A stretch of 18,862 nucleotides of DNA from Chrysochromulina parva (lineage: Eukaryota; Haptophyta; Prymnesiales; Chrysochromulinaceae), in NCBI GenBank assembly GCA_002887195.1, contig PJAB01000944.1, forward strand, positions 1 to 18,862. The letters are read 5' to 3'. Below the pieces are notes generated by a model that did no database searches, was not told the origin of the DNA, and saw nothing but the letters and a program-made list of their open reading frames with translations. Every line of letters begins with the position of its first letter. Position 1 is the stretch's first letter. Of the stretch, positions 7,646 through 14,019 are shown piece after piece. The position numbers and the translations under genes were made by a program.

Positions 7646-8665
7646 TCACTGCTGCAGGCTGCGAACACGAGTGAGCTCCTCCAGTATCAACCGGTTCTCC
7701 CTGGTCAGCTGCTCGATCTGCTGCCGCTGCTGTTCGACGATGCTCTGGATAGACTCTCCCTCACTCCTGCCCTCAGCCAGCTGCGCCTGCAAAGTGCCCG
7801 GGCGCCCTCCCGCGGCCGCAGTGCCGGGCATCGCGGTTTCCGTGGTCGCTGACGTCGTGGCGTCAGCGCCGCTCCCCCGTGCCGAGCTCATCGCCTGCCA
7901 CTGCATGCACGTGGACCCAGCAGGGCTTTCGTCACCGGTGCCGGCACCGAGACTCGTCGTGGGTCTAAGAGCGTAGTCGGGCAGCGGAGGCGATGGCTCG
8001 CTGGCAGAGGGGCGATTGGAAGCGGTCGGCGTGGCTGGAGGATTCAACTTCGTGACCGCTTTGAGCGGCTCAGTCAGTTGCGAGAGGCTCGGGTAGGTTG
8101 CTGCAAGCTGCTCGTCCTCGGGCTCGATCTTGACACGAAAGCGCTGGTGACCATGGCGTGCAGACAGGGCAGTCTTACCCATCTTGAGACGCAAGTGCGC
8201 GCGCCCCTCAGTGACGGTCACGTGCGTGTCGCCAGTCAGCAGTGGCTCACCATCGATGGCTCGGACAGGGTTGGAGTTCTCGTAGAGCAACCGTGCAACC
8301 AAGCGCAGGCGATTGGGCGATGGGCGACTGGCCCGCAAGTTAACAAGCACGACCACAATCTCAAAAAGGCGCATATTGGAGACGATGTACTCTTTCTCCT
8401 CCGTGTTCTCGTGCATCACCTTGTGGACCTGATGTTTCTCCGTGTGCAGCGCACAGTCCTCCCACGTGTCCGAGTCCGTTGGCACAGGCGGTGGAGCGGC
8501 AGGTTGCAGTGCATCGGCATGTATCTCTGTGTCCTCGAACTGTTGCAGCAAGGTTGTGGGATCTCCACCAAGTGAGTCCACCAGATGCTGGAGATCCTCG
8601 TCGGCCCCGGTGCTGAGTTGCGCAAAAAGATCATCGCTAAAGGGATCATCTCCCGATGGATTCAT
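7646..8665 (-). CDS. Unrecognised protein: acidic N-terminus, beta-rich domain, C-terminal coiled coil
   Basis: The only in-frame ATG near the 5' end is at 8665, giving 339 residues. Residues 1-75 are acidic (MNPSGDDPFSDDLFAQLS). Residues ~98-185 form a beta-rich, immunoglobulin-like block with LRLVARLLYENSNPV (120-134), PLLTGDTHVTVTEGRAHLRL (141-160) and LSARHGHQRFRVKIEPE (167-183). That pattern loosely recalls the central domain of plant CBP60 proteins (PLLTG followed later by a KFRLG-like strand), and perhaps p53-like transcription factor folds, but I cannot assign a family. Residues ~186-300 are Pro/Ser/Thr/Ala-rich. Residues 306-336 are a coiled coil rich in Gln, Glu, Leu and Arg, suggesting dimerisation. 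There is no signal peptide or membrane span. A nuclear DNA-binding or scaffold role would fit but is inference. Confidence 0.7.
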   Translation of the reverse strand: MNPSGDDPFSDDLFAQLSTGADEDLQHLVDSLGGDPTTLLQQFEDTEIHADALQPAAPPPVPTDSDTWEDCALHTEKHQVHKVMHENTEEKEYIVSNMRLFEIVVVLVNLRASRPSPNRLRLVARLLYENSNPVRAIDGEPLLTGDTHVTVTEGRAHLRLKMGKTALSARHGHQRFRVKIEPEDEQLAATYPSLSQLTEPLKAVTKLNPPATPTASNRPSASEPSPPLPDYALRPTTSLGAGTGDESPAGSTCMQWQAMSSARGSGADATTSATTETAMPGTAAAGGRPGTLQAQLAEGRSEGESIQSIVEQQRQQIEQLTRENRLILEELTRVRSLQQ

Positions 8666-8823
8666 TTGCGAATGTTGCCGAAGACGAGAAGCTTCGTGGA
8701 CTTCGCGTGCCGTGTACGTGTGCGTGGTGCGGGTTGTGCGTCGGCTTTGCGCGGAGCGCGGGCGCGCGCGGCGACTCACCGCGAATGCCACAACCCCGTC
8801 AAAAAAACGCCGTCGCGGTGCGG

Positions 8824-8955
8824 CTTCGTACCGGTAAAAAGACACCGGGGGAGCCGGGACACACACGGGACACACGGGACACGCGGACGCACAAAGGCAC
8901 TCGGACTACACAGGCGAACCTCACAACCATCCAAACCCACCAACAACACACACCC
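8824..8955 (+). repeat. Dispersed ~130-bp GC-rich repeat, copy 1
   Basis: It begins TTCGTACCGG and runs through TAAAAAGACACCGGGGGAGC, then a CACACGGGACAC-rich section, then GCGAACCTCACAACCATCC. It aligns almost end to end with 10437-10574, with short indels. It lies 160-290 bp upstream of the minus-strand coiled-coil gene, antisense to it, and directly left of a reverse-transcriptase remnant. Confidence 0.75.
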
Positions 8956-8963
8956 CGCACGTA

Positions 8964-9448
8964 GGCACAGCGGCTGCCGCGCTCGACGCCCGGACAGCAG
9001 CCTGGTACATTCGGACCGCCGCACCAGTCGGGGCACCGACGGCAGTCGATATCCTCGCCTCGTTCCCTCCAGTACGCGGCCTGGTCTTTGGCAGCACCTA
9101 GGCAGCACCGCTTGCGGGGGGTCCAGGGAGGTCGGCATCCTCCTTGCCCAGGCTGCGTCGTCGTCAGCCCAGCGTCAGTGGCGCTCGCTCGGCGCCCGCT
9201 CCATGCTCGACGCGCGGTCCTTCATGATCTCGACCCTGCGCTCTCAGGTCGGCTTCGCCGCGGCCGTTGCGCATGCCCGCCTCCGCCTCTCGCGTCTCGA
9301 GCTTATCGGGGGCTCCGGCCGCACTGCCGGCCGCTACGCGTCTGCAGCACGCGCCTTCATTTCGCCGACCGCTTTCGAGCAGGCGCGGGGAGGCACTCTG
9401 GGAGCGGGTGGAGGCAGGGTCGGGTTAGCTGGGGGCGGCCTCTTCTGA
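8964..9448 (+). pseudogene. Decayed C-terminal end of a retroelement reverse-transcriptase ORF
   Basis: Two frames read as one broken protein. The first (8964-9101) ends TAVDILASFPPVRGLVFGST then stop. The second continues to a stop at 9446-9448 with VGILLAQAASSSAQ and, further on, AAVAHARLRLSRLELIG. The break coincides with an 11-bp duplication in which GGCAGCACC occurs at 9090-9098 and 9101-9109; 11 bp accounts exactly for the frame change. From memory, the pattern resembles the C-terminal tail of LINE-like reverse transcriptases found in algal genomes (a VFGA-like block, then a helical segment with R-A-x-L-x-L-x-R-L). No catalytic domain remains. The family call is tentative; the broken-ORF reading is better supported. 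Confidence 0.45.
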
Positions 9449-9502
9449 GTCGGCCGCGGGGAGCGGTCGGCTCCGGGCCTGCGGCTGTTGAGTCGGCCGC
9501 GG
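9446..9502 (+). repeat. 14-bp direct repeat pair
   Basis: TGAGTCGGCCGCGG occurs at 9446-9459 and 9489-9502, separated by 29 nt. The first copy begins with the stop codon of the reverse-transcriptase remnant, so this is probably retroelement 3' flank. Confidence 0.7.
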
Positions 9503-9518
9503 CTTCGGTCGTCGCGCT

Positions 9519-9700
9519 GGGACATGATATTTGTGCGATGTATCATAATTTTATTTTTGTGATATCATGTTGGTATCATGTTTTCCAAAAGGCGAGTTAT
9601 ATCATCATATATCATGTCATGCATTTGTATCATGAATATATCTATATATCATGTGTCGACGAGGGACATCTCATGTCGCGTTTTTGATGATATAACGCCA
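9519..9700. repeat. AT-rich island with clustered TATCATG motifs
   Basis: About 180 bp of AT-rich DNA sits abruptly in GC-rich surroundings. TATCAT(G) occurs at about 9541, 9563, 9574, 9600, 9610, 9628 and 9647, and ACATGATAT occurs inverted at 9522-9530. GACATGATAT (9521-9530) is perfectly complementary to 9609-9618. No ORF is credible. It may be retroelement 3' UTR, a fragment of another transposon, or a chromosomal element. Confidence 0.6.
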
Positions 9701-9778
9701 AAATCGGACTTCTAACTCCACGCCCTCCACCCTACATCACGAACGAGAGATGCCCTGTGCTCAAGCGGCCCCCCACGG

Positions 9779-10140
9779 CTAGAGGCCACTGCAACCGTAG
9801 GCCAGTAGCGACTCGGAGATCCGTTTTACGTCATACAGCATGCGACGACCGTCGACCGTGAAGCAGTAGTCCGTAAGTAGTCCGGATCTCCGGAACAGCG
9901 CCGGTAGCACCGTGGTAGGTGAGGGCCTCGACAGCGTCGCGTAGCTCGGCACCCACAGTGTACCCACAGTGTGGCATGTGGCCTCCGTCTTCGTCGGTAG
10001 CCGATGAGTCGCCATGACTTCTGTGTGTCGTAGGCTGCCACTCTTGGCCTGTGTCGGGCTCGACAGACTGCCCGGATACGTGTAAAATACATGCACAATG
10101 TGAAGGATACATGTATTCTCTTGGAATGTAACAGAGCATG
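9779..10140 (-). pseudogene. Possible broken coding remnant, unidentified
   Basis: On the minus strand one frame reads protein-like to about 9890 (CGYTVGAELRDAVEALTYHG) and another from about 9905 to the stop at 9779 (LLTDYCFTVDGRRMLYDVKR). Two 11-bp duplications (9865-9886 and 9951-9972) lie inside and would shift frames, although removing them does not restore one frame. No family is recognised. It may be only chance open frames. Confidence 0.22.
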
Positions 10141-10210
10141 TAAGATACATTTGAGATACATCAGGCATAAGGGATACATGCAAGATACATCAAAATACAT
10201 CAGGATACGT
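10076..10210. repeat. Array of ATACAT/ATACGT motifs with helical spacing
   Basis: ATACRT occurs at 10076, 10087, 10107, 10145, 10156, 10174, 10185, 10195 and 10205, all on the plus strand. Start-to-start distances are 11, 20, 38, 11, 18, 11, 10 and 10 bp. Most copies are preceded by a purine (GGATACAT, AGATACAT). It is either a degenerate 10-11 bp minisatellite or a set of binding sites on one face of the helix. Confidence 0.7.
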
Positions 10211-10223
10211 TTATCCGATTTCC

Positions 10224-10261
10224 GATAGGAACCCTCCCCCAAAAGGATAGGAAACCCCCCC
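10224..10261. repeat. 22-bp imperfect tandem duplication
   Basis: GATAGGAACCCTCCCCC at 10224-10240 is followed by GATAGGAAACCCCCCC at 10246-10261. Confidence 0.6.
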
Positions 10262-10284
10262 GCACCCCGTAGAGTGTATGGTAT

Positions 10285-10400
10285 TCAACACGTCTCCTCC
10301 GGCGTGAGGTGCTGCAACCAGAAATCCAACCGGGTCTGGATGGCGCTGTACAAGCAAGACCACATCGCGAACGACGAGGCCCGGCGCCCGCCCCGCCCGG
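10285..10400 (-). pseudogene. Possible reverse-transcriptase fragment, opposite orientation
   Basis: A short minus-strand frame ends with SAIQTRLDFWLQHLTPEETC and a stop at 10285. From memory the IQxRLDxWLQHLxPE pattern resembles a segment of LINE-like reverse transcriptase ORFs in algae. It has no start and no conserved catalytic residues, and lies opposite in strand to the remnant at 8964-9448. Confidence 0.3.
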
Positions 10401-10436
10401 GCTGGAGCTGATGTGGATCGTAGATCGAATGTAGCT

Positions 10437-10574
10437 TTCGTACCGGTACCAGTAAAAAGACGCGGGGGGAGCCGGGGCACACACGGCTCACGGGACACAC
10501 GGGCACACGGATCACACAGCGCGAACCTCAGAACCATCCCGCCCCACACTTGCCCCACACCACCAACGCACACG
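10437..10574 (+). repeat. Dispersed ~130-bp GC-rich repeat, copy 2
   Basis: It aligns with 8824-8955: TTCGTACCGG start, AAAAAGACGCGGGGGGAGCC block, CACACGG-rich middle and GCGAACCTCAGAACCATCC block. It has a 5-6 bp extra piece after the first block and a longer C-rich tail. It lies 245-380 bp upstream of the FkbM-type gene, in the same sense. Confidence 0.75.
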
Positions 10575-10576
10575 GT

Positions 10577-10707
10577 CTTGGGCGCAAGTTCAAGTTCAAG
10601 TTACTTCATAAACAACAGACAACCTAACGGAAGCCTATCGAATGTGCTCTCGAGGCTAGCAGTGGGGGTGAACTTGAACTTGAACTTGAACTTGAACTTG
10701 GGCGCAA
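10577..10707. repeat. CAAGTT / AACTTG inverted hexamer arrays flanked by an 11-bp direct repeat
   Basis: CAAGTT is repeated three times at 10585-10602 and its complement AACTTG five times at 10671-10700, so 18 bp can pair across a 68-nt loop. CTTGGGCGCAA occurs at 10577-10587 and again at 10697-10707, exactly 120 bp apart. It lies in the probable leader or promoter of the FkbM-type gene. Confidence 0.85.
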
Positions 10708-10732
10708 ACTCGTCGCCGTTACTTTTGCGTCT

Positions 10733-10768
10733 GTACTGTACAAACTTCAGTCCTAATTTGTACAGTAC
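10733..10768. promoter_or_regulatory. Perfect 12-bp hairpin with GTAC cores ahead of the FkbM start
   Basis: GTACTGTACAAA (10733-10744) and its exact complement TTTGTACAGTAC (10757-10768) flank a 12-nt loop. The right arm ends 49 bp before the ATG at 10818, so it would lie in the 5' UTR if transcription starts upstream. Each arm holds two GTAC tetramers, the core of algal copper-response elements, although GTAC is too short to be diagnostic. It could instead be a small transposon footprint or an RNA structure affecting translation. Confidence 0.6.
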
Positions 10769-10817
10769 GTTGCGCGTCATCATCAGAGCGCCTTTGAATT
10801 ATTGGAGGCGGCCGCCG

Positions 10818-11747
10818 ATGATGGCCCTTTTTCTGGTAGCCGGCGCTACGCTCGCCGCGTGGCGAACATTGACCCTGTACCAGTCGAAAGATGAGCTCGC
10901 CGGGGCACGCACCGGCATCTCTTCGAACTCCTCCGTGCTCCATGAGTTGCAAGGACGTCACAATGATGTTGCTGGCTTCTGGAACTCGCAAGCTGGTCAG
11001 GACTGCGTGATTCAAGGCATGTTTGGCCGTGCAGAGGATGGCGTAAGGCCACGATATTTTGTCGACCTTGCCGCCAACCACGCGATTCATTTGTCGAACA
11101 CACGAGCTTTGGAGCGCGACCATGGGTGGCATGGAGTTTGTATTGAGGGCAACGATGCGCTGGCCTTTGAGCTGTTGCGTCACCGCAGATGTTCAGTTGT
11201 CTCCGCACTTGCGGGCGCTGATCTGGACGCAAAGGCCATCTTTAGGGTGCATACGGACGACGGTCTCTCGCGCATGACTGATGGTGATGCAGGCACCACA
11301 CATGCGACGACCCTGGGTGCAAGTGCCAATGCAAGGCCAGTGCACACCGTGCCCCTTGCGGACATCCTGGAAGCCGCCCATGCCCCGCATTTTATCGACT
11401 ACTTGTCTCTTGACGTCGAGGGCTCGGAGGAGCGGGTCCTGCTGCACTTTCCCATGAGAAGGCCATACCACATCATGGCCATGACCATCGAGCGCCCCTC
11501 GGCGGCGCTGCGGTCGCAGCTTGCCGCATGGAACTATACGCACGCGTTTACTAGTGGCGTCGGCCTAGGCGACGAGCTCTATCTGAGCGCGGCCTTCCCC
11601 GGTGGTGTTGAGCGTGCGTTGGAACGGGGCAGGGCCGCCGCTCGAGAGTGGGTGACGTGGTACTGCAGCCACGGCGGGTATGTATTGGTGTGCCGCAGTC
11701 CTGACTCCATCGCGAGGTACCTGCGGAAGAACTATGGTATCGTGTAA
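10818..11747 (+). CDS. FkbM-family SAM-dependent methyltransferase with N-terminal anchor
   Basis: The first in-frame ATG is at 10818 (MMALFLVAG), giving 309 residues; the frame is open further upstream but has no ATG. Residues 2-20 are hydrophobic and probably a signal anchor, so the enzyme should face the Golgi or ER lumen. SAM-binding motif I is YFVDLAANHA (80-89), where the usual FkbM glycine (DVGAN) is replaced by alanine. GVCIEGN (106-112) holds the acidic residue of motif II, and YLSLDVEGSE (195-204) is the most typical FkbM block. MTIERP (222-227) follows. FkbM enzymes O-methylate sugars, polysaccharides or polyketides. A WavE-like glycosyltransferase lies next on the same strand 407 bp downstream, which suggests but does not prove a shared glycan role. 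Confidence 0.8.
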   Translation: MMALFLVAGATLAAWRTLTLYQSKDELAGARTGISSNSSVLHELQGRHNDVAGFWNSQAGQDCVIQGMFGRAEDGVRPRYFVDLAANHAIHLSNTRALERDHGWHGVCIEGNDALAFELLRHRRCSVVSALAGADLDAKAIFRVHTDDGLSRMTDGDAGTTHATTLGASANARPVHTVPLADILEAAHAPHFIDYLSLDVEGSEERVLLHFPMRRPYHIMAMTIERPSAALRSQLAAWNYTHAFTSGVGLGDELYLSAAFPGGVERALERGRAAAREWVTWYCSHGGYVLVCRSPDSIARYLRKNYGIV

Positions 11748-12154
11748 CTCCTGTTTATAATCATCAGCTTACGATCCTCGCTGCTCCCTCGCCTGGGCGC
11801 CGTTGCCATCACCGACCGCCCACACACCGGTCCGGCGCTTGATCGCCCGGACGGTATGCGAAGTAACTGTAAGTAAGTAAACATCGCCTACAGGCAGCGT
11901 ACACGTGGCGAGGGGGCACCCCCAGGCATACTAAGCGTGTACGGTTTTCAGCAACAGTGGCGTAGTCCACCCTCGGTGCAGACAGGAAGTGCAGCGCAGA
12001 CAGGAAGTGTCCCGTGTGTAAGAAATCACACAGACACAGACACATTCACTTGATCACACACACGGGTGTCCCGGCTCCCTGTTGCGGTGTTTTTGAAGCG
12101 GTAAACGGCCGCACTCCCCGGGTTGGTGCACCAGAGACCATGCACATGTCATGA
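11748..12154. other. Intergenic region between FkbM and WavE-like genes
   Basis: No gene is seen. GCAGACAGGAAGTG occurs at 11978-11991 and 11996-12009, 18 bp apart. On the minus strand near 12060-12100, ACACCG then AGGGAGCCGGGACAC resembles the core of the dispersed GC-rich repeat. A short GTAA run lies near 11870-11880. Confidence 0.4.
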
Positions 12155-13447
12155 ATGGAGGCCAAGTTCAGGTCGACAGCACCGCCTCACCGATTGAAGT
12201 ACGCGATCGTCATCAAGGGCCCGCTAGTAGCGTTCACGCGCGCCTGCATGGGGCACTACCTCGCAACGATGCCTGGCGTCGGAGTCGTCTTTTCGCACAA
12301 TCGCGGCTGTGCGGGCAGTGCCGCACAGCAGCCAACGCTCGAGGAGCTGCAGAGCCGCTACCCGGCAACATTTGGCTTTGTGCTAGCCGAGCCGCCACTA
12401 GAGCTCGGCATCGGGTTCCGTAACGTGCAGCGTGAGGCCGTCTACCATGGCGTGCGACACGCCATCGAGCTGTGGAGACCACGGTGGGTGCTCGTGCACC
12501 GGCCGGATGCGGGATTTGTGCAACCTCACCAATGGATCTGGAGCCTGAACAAAGGCGGGCCCGGTACGACCGTCCCGCTCCACGGCGAGCCCGGGCTTAA
12601 CGTCATGGAGCGCCTCGCTGCGGTCGCTCTCGCACAGCCGCCAGTGGTCTTCTCCTCGAGAGTCGCCGATGGCTCCCGGCGACAAAACATGCCGCCTCTG
12701 TCGCGCCGGCTAGGCGTGTGCCCCTTCCAAATGCACCTCACCACCTTCTATGGGCACTACACAGTGGATGACCACTGCATGTTTGGTCTCGCACACGATG
12801 TGCTCGCTTTTTGGTCGCTCGCACCGCCGTACTGCCGAGAGTGTGTGTCCTCGTCTGAGCTCGATCCGGACGTGCTCGCACTACCACGGAAACGACTGTG
12901 TCGCAAGCCCGGCACAGAGCAAGAGAATGGTATTCTATGGGTCGAATGGATGATGCGCGAAGGGTGGGCGCCGCCGAACACCACGCTGAAACTCCTTGAA
13001 CAGCAGCTTTGGGTCCTCAACCCGCTCCCGTTTGGCTATGTCCGATTCACGAAAACAACTGCAAATAGGACCGTCAAATTTCCGCTCGAGGGTGATCCGA
13101 CTATCTCCGGGAGTGTGGTGTCCGCTGGCCTCTTCGGCCGCTATGCGCATCTTCAACAGTCCAATCGTAAGCACGATCTATTCCGAGTGTGCAGACCGCT
13201 GCCATCTCGCGCGACTCTGCCCGTGTGGAAGAGCGCTGACGACTGGAAAGCGCCCGTCTACGACTGCTCGCACGTGCGCATCGACCCGAGCGATCCGAAA
13301 CATGGGGTGGTGGCCAAGGGGGGTTTAGGCCTCACGATTCTTTCGGACTGGGTTTGTCCTGACCCGATGAAGGAGAGGCACCCAAACCCGGAGCAAGACT
13401 GGAAAGTCGAGTGTGGACGCATGGGGCCAGCTACTCCAACTGTTTGA
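12155..13447 (+). CDS. WavE-like glycosyltransferase
   Basis: The 430-residue ORF starts at an ATG directly preceded by an in-frame TGA (12152-12154), so the start is fixed unless an upstream exon exists. RLKYAIVIKGPL (13-24) matches the N-terminal I-V-I-x-G-P block of WavE proteins. NVQREAVYHGVRHA (90-103) matches their N-x-x-R-Q-I helix and RWVLVHRPDAGF (110-121) their K-x-R-x-D block, with Asp118 as a likely nucleotide-sugar/metal ligand. TVDDHCMFGLAHDVLAFW (203-220) fits the later D-x-x-x-x-G region. WavE was described in Vibrio cholerae LPS core synthesis. The C-terminal ~200 residues are Cys/Trp-rich and not recognised. No signal peptide or anchor is visible, odd for a Golgi enzyme, so an upstream exon is possible. 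Confidence 0.62.
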   Translation: MEAKFRSTAPPHRLKYAIVIKGPLVAFTRACMGHYLATMPGVGVVFSHNRGCAGSAAQQPTLEELQSRYPATFGFVLAEPPLELGIGFRNVQREAVYHGVRHAIELWRPRWVLVHRPDAGFVQPHQWIWSLNKGGPGTTVPLHGEPGLNVMERLAAVALAQPPVVFSSRVADGSRRQNMPPLSRRLGVCPFQMHLTTFYGHYTVDDHCMFGLAHDVLAFWSLAPPYCRECVSSSELDPDVLALPRKRLCRKPGTEQENGILWVEWMMREGWAPPNTTLKLLEQQLWVLNPLPFGYVRFTKTTANRTVKFPLEGDPTISGSVVSAGLFGRYAHLQQSNRKHDLFRVCRPLPSRATLPVWKSADDWKAPVYDCSHVRIDPSDPKHGVVAKGGLGLTILSDWVCPDPMKERHPNPEQDWKVECGRMGPATPTV

Positions 13448-13485
13448 ATGTGATGCTTCAGAGATAGTTCAACAATGCTGAAACG

Positions 13486-13493
13486 TATAAAAG
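13486..13493 (+). promoter_or_regulatory. Candidate TATA box of the modular giant gene
   Basis: TATAAAAG stands 39 bp after the WavE-like stop and about 530 bp before the ATG at 14020. The distance would be explained by a 5' UTR intron. Confidence 0.4.
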
Positions 13494-13684
13494 CCACTGC
13501 GTTCAAGTTCGACGTTCAAGTATTCGTCCTTTTTTAAAACGCACAGCGCACACCTCCTCTAGTACTAGTTCACGCTCTCACCACAGTGCACAGACCTCAG
13601 ACTGAACAGACTGATCACAGTCCACTCTAAGTTGGAAGAGCGAAGTACAAAGATCGAAAGTGAACGCCAAAGCTATTCAAAGCA

Positions 13685-14010
13685 GTAAGCACAAAGGCCA
13701 CCTGCCTGTGCGTTTATTTCGTGCGTCTCTTCACTCTTGGGAGACTCTCTTGGGATAGTCTTCCAGCGACGCCGAGCAAGTCGCTCAAAACCCCTCTTTC
13801 ACTCTTGCGTGCTTGCTTGGGAAGTTGGGATTGGAATTTGGGCGGCGCGAGTGTGAATTCATTTTGGACAAACGAAACGAAACGAGTTTTAGCACTTTTG
13901 GAGTGGTGCGCCCTCACTGCGCTGGTCGCCGCGCCTGCGACGGAGCACCGAGCCGGTCAAAGCTCGCTGCGCCTGCTCAAGCTCACCTCCTGACTGCTCT
14001 CTGATCGCAG
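13685..14010 (+). other. Candidate 5' UTR intron
   Basis: A GTAAGC donor at 13685 and a pyrimidine-rich CTGATCGCAG acceptor ending at 14010 would remove 326 nt and leave 9 nt before the ATG at 14020. This is inference from splice-site likeness only. Confidence 0.3.
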
Positions 14011-14019
14011 GGTGCTAGC

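Larger units (their letters stand above)
13448..14019. other. Promoter and 5' UTR region of the modular giant gene
   Basis: No ORF with protein-like composition is seen. It holds a TATA-like box, a CGTTCAAGT repeat at 13500-13508 and 13513-13521 just downstream of it, and a possible 5' UTR intron. Confidence 0.45.

Noticed and set aside
8585..9448. Plus-strand frame of 287 residues read as one gene
   Set aside because: Its first half is antisense to the coiled-coil gene and passes through the dispersed repeat; only the last part looks like coding debris.
10413..10817. N-terminal extension of the FkbM protein
   Set aside because: The frame is open but has no ATG before 10818 and would translate the dispersed repeat and the hexamer array.
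3783..13447. Integrated giant virus segment explaining the GT25, FkbM and WavE-like genes
   Set aside because: No capsid, polymerase, packaging ATPase or other viral hallmark gene is visible, and the intervening genes are ordinary cellular ones.
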